Shown here piece after piece: positions 25,728-28,554 of a DNA stretch of 28,554 nucleotides. The stretch comes from a virus, in IMG/VR virus record IMGVR_UViG_3300023184_000414, positions 1 to 28,554 of that record; one strand, 5' to 3'. The notes under the pieces are model-generated. The model was not told the origin of the DNA. It saw only the letters and a program-made list of their open reading frames with translations, and searched no databases. The position numbers and the translations under genes were made by a program. Position 1 is the stretch's first letter. Each line of letters starts with the position of its first letter.

Positions 25728-25968
25728 TTGCTTCCACCTCGATTTCTGAATCTACTGATATGTGTTTAATTTCATAATCCAATACAGACCAAATATCATT
25801 TGGGAATTGAATTAATTCTTCTGGATTATTTGGGTCTACTTCTACACAATTAAAAGATAATAAAGGTTCGAACATTACTTCTTCACACTCAAAAATTCCA
25901 CCATCATGTATTTTAACATTATCTGGAATTAGGAATTCTGCTGTAAAGGTGATTGTCATCTTTCTCAT
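25717..25968 (-). CDS. Small beta-rich family member
   Basis: 83 residues (MRKMTITFTAEFLIPDNVKI), sharing the TFTAEFLIPDN start with its neighbours; the end is acidic. Ribosome site GAGGAAGCCAAT, of the GAAGCCAA set and containing a TTCGAG motif (TTCGAGGAAG). First gene of this unit, after an extended -10 promoter. Confidence 0.75.
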   Translation of the reverse strand: MRKMTITFTAEFLIPDNVKIHDGGIFECEEVMFEPLLSFNCVEVDPNNPEELIQFPNDIWSVLDYEIKHISVDSEIEVEAIED

Positions 25969-25987
25969 ATTGGCTTCCTCGAAAAAT

Positions 25988-25993
25988 ATTATA
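25988..25993 (-). promoter_or_regulatory. Extended -10 promoter
   Basis: TGATATAAT with no good -35, about 20 bases before the ATG at 25968, directly after hairpin 26013-26038. Confidence 0.6.
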
Positions 25994-26012
25994 TCACAAG
26001 CTTCTTAAGTTT

Positions 26013-26038
26013 GAGGGGGAACGACATTGTTCCCCCTC
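26013..26038. terminator. GC-rich hairpin
   Basis: GAGGGGGAAC / GTTCCCCCTC, ten bp with a 6-base loop; moderate T-rich tail on the plus strand (TTGTTT), none on the minus. Confidence 0.55.
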
Positions 26039-26041
26039 TTG

Positions 26042-26081
26042 TTTACTAAGGAACAAGAAGCCAAAAAAGTTCCCTAGTAAA
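26042..26081 (-). promoter_or_regulatory. 3' hairpin exposing an anti-leader loop
   Basis: Stem TTTACTAGGGAAC / GTTCCTTAGTAAA (12 pairs and one mismatch) closes a loop that reads TTTTTTGGCTTCTT on the minus strand, the complement of the leader motif AAGAAGCCAA found before seven genes. It follows the HhH-GPD-like gene by three bases. Confidence 0.65.
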
Positions 26082-26084
26082 TTT

Positions 26085-26759
26085 TTAAAATTGGAAGTGT
26101 AGTTGGTTCTCTAAGCAAGAAGACCAATACCTCGAATTTTTATGTCCTTGTTTTACGTCCCAATAAATACATCTTGCAATATAATTAGGAGCAGACATTT
26201 TGTTTGCTCGATAATGCCACTTTCTCTCTCCCTGCTCATATATTGCTACATCTTTGGGATTATCTTTTTTATATCCCTGTTCATTCATTCCTAGTAATCG
26301 TAGCATATGAACATCAAGACAAACTGCTTGACATTTTTCTGGATAGCATAACTCTAAAGCAAAACTAGTTTTTGCTAATCCTATTCCCCACAATTCATTA
26401 GAGAGACGATTTCTAAAATTAAACCAGTTCTCTCTATTAGTCTTTTTAAATCTATCAGGATTAGACCAGAACTTGCTCGAAAAATCCCAGATATAATTGG
26501 TACGTTGATTATGACATCCAGCTCTACCAATTAATAATAAGTGAGCAAGTTTATCTTTGTCATTCTTCCATTCGTGATAATTTTTAATATGATTGTAAGC
26601 ACGTACATTGCTTTCCCATGTTGTGTGAATGCTAGTGTATGCAAACAACCATCTTTGGAAAAACTCTCCATCTGTTTTAGGAGCAACACTATTCCAATAT
26701 TCTTTATATTGATTCACTCTGTGTGAATCAATATTATTTAACACACTCTCAAATGTCAT
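26085..26759 (-). CDS. HhH-GPD DNA-glycosylase-like protein
   Basis: 224 residues from the ATG at 26759, preceded by AGAGAAGCCAA; an earlier start at 26822 lies in the promoter. A helix-hairpin-helix (GIGLAK, 125-130) is followed by a CLDVHMLRLLG segment with Asp149, the place of the catalytic Asp in endonuclease III/MutY/AlkA. This predicts a base-excision repair or modified-base enzyme acting on DNA. No Fe-S Cys cluster is visible. Substrate unknown. Confidence 0.72.
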   Translation of the reverse strand: MTFESVLNNIDSHRVNQYKEYWNSVAPKTDGEFFQRWLFAYTSIHTTWESNVRAYNHIKNYHEWKNDKDKLAHLLLIGRAGCHNQRTNYIWDFSSKFWSNPDRFKKTNRENWFNFRNRLSNELWGIGLAKTSFALELCYPEKCQAVCLDVHMLRLLGMNEQGYKKDNPKDVAIYEQGERKWHYRANKMSAPNYIARCIYWDVKQGHKNSRYWSSCLENQLHFQF

Positions 26760-26793
26760 TTGGCTTCTCTTTCTTGGTTTTGGCTTCCAATCT

Positions 26794-26822
26794 AATATAT
26801 CAGATGCACTATAGGATTGCAA
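26794..26822 (-). promoter_or_regulatory. Sigma70-type promoter
   Basis: TTGCAA at 26817-26822, TATATT at 26794-26799, 17-base spacer; the leader carries two GAAGCCAA motifs. Confidence 0.8.
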
Positions 26823-26837
26823 GAAAGAGAGGACATT

Positions 26838-27131
26838 TTATTTTTCTCTATAGTGTGATAATATTTGTTTGTATGTTTCTTTTTCTATTAATAAGCTTTC
26901 CCATTCTTTGGATTCCTTATTAACTTTAGTAATTGTTGCAGTTTTATTTTCATAATGATTTGCAATAGATAGTGAATAATTATCATCTTCTAAATACAAA
27001 CATTCGAAATGCTTTGACTCTGTTTTATTAATTTTAGAAGGATGATAATTTTTATATAAATCATTTAAATATTTATTCTTATCATCTGGATCTAACATTG
27101 GAGGATAAAGCTTATTGTTTAATAATGTCAA
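26838..27131 (-). CDS. Hypothetical protein, TTG start
   Basis: 97 residues from a TTG at 27131 with GAGAG seven bases upstream; an ATG at 27098 is the alternative. It contains LNDLYKNYHPSKI. Not recognised. Overlaps the upstream gene by 20 bases. Confidence 0.6.
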   Translation of the reverse strand: MTLLNNKLYPPMLDPDDKNKYLNDLYKNYHPSKINKTESKHFECLYLEDDNYSLSIANHYENKTATITKVNKESKEWESLLIEKETYKQILSHYREK

Positions 27132-27345
27132 GGATTTCTCTCACTTTCAAGAATGCTTTTTTAATTTTAGTCTCTACATTGATCATTAGTTTTTCTTCAT
27201 TTTGATCTTGTAGTTCTTCAGCATCATATTTAACTGTTTGATGATTGGCACTCTCTAATGATTTTAACATTATAGAGAATAATAAACCAGCTTCATCTTC
27301 ACTTAATGTGCTGCTTATCTTTTTTAACTTATCTTTATTCGTCAT
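27112..27345 (-). CDS. Tandem paralogue 2, helical
   Basis: 77 residues (MTNKDKLKKISSTLSEDEAGLLFSIM), matching the neighbouring 61-residue protein in KLKKISSTLSEDEAGLLF versus KFEQLCDILTEEEANSVL and a KIKKAF...ILDI end, hence a tandem duplication. Helical and acidic. Not recognised. Confidence 0.7.
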   Translation of the reverse strand: MTNKDKLKKISSTLSEDEAGLLFSIMLKSLESANHQTVKYDAEELQDQNEEKLMINVETKIKKAFLKVREILDIIKQ

Positions 27346-27520
27346 TTTTAAATAAACTCAGTATTTTATATATTGTTTGTAATTTAAAATTACTTAGTGA
27401 GGTGTAAACATTGATTTCCTCCTCTTCAATGTTCTCTAATAATATCTCTATAAGCTGCAGTACACTATTAGCTTCTTCCTCTGTTAGTATATCACAGAGC
27501 TGCTCGAATTTCTCTTTCAT
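27335..27520 (-). CDS. Tandem paralogue 1, helical
   Basis: 61 residues (MKEKFEQLCDILTEEEANSVL), all-helical. GAAGAG lies before the ATG inside the end of the uvsE-like gene. See the neighbouring paralogue. Not recognised. Confidence 0.7.
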   Translation of the reverse strand: MKEKFEQLCDILTEEEANSVLQLIEILLENIEEEEINVYTSLSNFKLQTIYKILSLFKNDE

Positions 27521-28409
27521 TGTATCTCTTCAGTATGTCCAGGATTGCGTAATCTTTACTTTTTAATTCTACATCAAACATTACATCTTTATTATAATTA
27601 ACAGGAAGATCTTCTGCCATATCCCTGTGAGCTCTAGTACCATTTTTTCCTTCACTATAATGGAATATTGGAGTACAGTTCCAGGTAGAATAAGCTAATA
27701 AGAATGCATCCTCATGAGACATATTATTATTAAGCATGTTGTGATGTAAGTTATCATAAGTAACAGGAATATTATAAGTATCGTAGAAATATTTCTTCAA
27801 TATTTCTACGGTCCAGGTTTTTCCAGTATCGTTGTTCTCTAATACTAATCTACTCTTTACATTAGAGGATAGTTTATTATAATTATCTATGAAGGTTTTT
27901 GATAACTCTTCTGGATCCCCTTCTTTTCTCACATGGATATTTAGTGGATTATAATAACTCTTACTCAAACCTAAGCGCTCGAAAATCTCAGCATGGAATT
28001 CTAAATCAATAAGAGAATGATTTATTTTTATTGGATCATCTGAAGTGAGAGTTATATATTCAGAGGGATGTGCACTAACTCGAATTTTTGTTTCTTTAAT
28101 AGCTGCAGAAACATTATTTATTTCTTCTTCTATTAATTTATAATTAGGAAGATCTTCTAGTTCTAACATTACATCTGGATGTTTAATAACTGGACAAAGA
28201 TCACTCGAAAGTCTATATCCCTTTATATTATTAGCAGCACAGTGATTAATAATTTTTCCAGTAACAGAAAAATTATTAATAATAATCTCTGACAGCTTCT
28301 CTAATGACTCAGCTTTATCTTTACTCGAAAAACTCTTATAAGTCATTGTTCGAAATTTGTATCCTTGTTCAGCTAGGATATTTGAAATACAACACAAGGA
28401 TAAGTTCAT
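27492..28409 (-). CDS. uvsE: UV damage endonuclease, UvsE/UVDE family
   Basis: 305 residues, the usual length for the TIM-barrel UVDE enzymes, which nick 5' of UV photoproducts in DNA. Seen motifs: YRLSSDLCP (66-74), SAHPSEY (about 110-116), LVLENND (about 188-194), PVTYDN, FHYSEGKNGTRAHRD (about 248-262) and DVELKSKD (about 275-282), which supply the metal-binding His, Glu and Asp. The start at 28409 is six bases from TATCAT (28416-28421) with -35 TTGTTA at 28439-28444, so leaderless. A 12-bp inverted repeat lies at 27782-27810. It overlaps the next gene. Confidence 0.9.
   Translation of the reverse strand: MNLSLCCISNILAEQGYKFRTMTYKSFSSKDKAESLEKLSEIIINNFSVTGKIINHCAANNIKGYRLSSDLCPVIKHPDVMLELEDLPNYKLIEEEINNVSAAIKETKIRVSAHPSEYITLTSDDPIKINHSLIDLEFHAEIFERLGLSKSYYNPLNIHVRKEGDPEELSKTFIDNYNKLSSNVKSRLVLENNDTGKTWTVEILKKYFYDTYNIPVTYDNLHHNMLNNNMSHEDAFLLAYSTWNCTPIFHYSEGKNGTRAHRDMAEDLPVNYNKDVMFDVELKSKDYAILDILKRYNEREIRAAL
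27782..27810. repeat. Perfect inverted repeat inside uvsE
   Basis: Arms CGTAGAAATATT / AATATTTCTACG with a 5-base loop, within coding sequence. Confidence 0.85.
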
Positions 28410-28415
28410 AACGTT

Positions 28416-28444
28416 ATGATATCATAGAAGGAATAAAGTAACAA
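28416..28444 (-). promoter_or_regulatory. Promoter of uvsE, leaderless class
   Basis: TTGTTA at 28439-28444, 17-base spacer, TATCAT at 28416-28421, ATG six bases on. Confidence 0.7.
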
Positions 28445-28465
28445 TATACGGAACAAAAAATCATC

Positions 28466-28554
28466 ATGAACGAAGAAATTTTAAAGAAGCTTGGTTATAA
28501 TAATATTGCTCTCGAAATGTTATTAAAAAGAGAAGCAGAGATTAATACTGATAA
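28466..28554 (+). CDS. Start of a plus-strand gene (partial)
   Basis: An open frame MNEEILKKLGYNNIALEML... runs to the window end, divergent to uvsE. No clear ribosome site or promoter is visible, so this is tentative. It contains the last CTCGAA motif of the cluster. Confidence 0.5.
   Translation, partial: MNEEILKKLGYNNIALEMLLKREAEINTD

Overview
This window is a stretch of an AT-rich genome (roughly two thirds A+T by eye) of a large tailed bacteriophage, probably a jumbo or T4-superfamily-like myovirus of a Gram-negative host. Support: RIIA-like and RIIB-like genes side by side, a phage-type DUF932-like protein, an Api92/YubB-like (DUF1281) protein, a UvsE-type UV endonuclease, a DNA-glycosylase-like protein, scattered tRNA genes, and dozens of tiny overlapping genes almost all on the minus strand. 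The host and exact phage group cannot be fixed from this sequence; resemblance to T4-like or RaK2-like phages is inference.

Layout, in plus-strand coordinates (transcription mostly runs right to left). 1-9.5 kb: small early-type genes in short units, including three small metal-binding-like proteins (two missed by ordinary length cut-offs), a DNA-binding-like paralogue pair, and tRNA-Ser, tRNA-Met(CAU) and an aberrant tRNA-like element. 9.5-9.7 kb: an orphan promoter-terminator unit that looks like a small RNA. 10.4-14.7 kb: an island with an Mrr-like nuclease, a DEAH helicase and two methyltransferase-like proteins. 14.8-15.2 kb: tRNA-Leu and tRNA-Lys. 15.3-16.1 kb: a virion-like protein. 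16.2-19.7 kb: RIIB and RIIA. 19.9-21.2 kb: the DUF932-like protein. 21.4-22.9 kb: a glycosyltransferase-like gene and two others. 23.0-28.4 kb: tightly overlapped small genes, DUF1281-like, HhH-GPD-like and UvsE-like. The last bases start another plus-strand gene.

The left 23 kb is organised by a repeated cassette: a perfect palindrome (consensus TAGGGATGGT-loop-ACCATCCCTA, arms varying with compensating changes), then about 20-40 AT-rich bases, then a host sigma70-type promoter. This matches the architecture of the promoter-early stem-loop (PeSL) elements described in T4-type phages. About 20 palindromes are present. Promoters fall into two classes: some precede Shine-Dalgarno leaders, whereas nine genes have their ATG only 5-8 bases from the -10 box, predicting leaderless or nearly leaderless mRNAs.

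The strongest candidates for something new are: (1) the methyltransferase pair plus helicase plus nuclease island, in which one methyltransferase-like protein keeps the AdoMet loop and the other keeps the NPPY catalytic motif; (2) a polar TTCGAG motif present 23 times, all in one orientation, between 24.0 and 28.5 kb; (3) a GAAGCCAA leader motif before seven genes and a 3' hairpin whose loop is its exact complement; (4) a small-RNA candidate that displays an anti-Shine-Dalgarno-like CU-rich loop. All functional statements come from reading motifs; no database search was possible.
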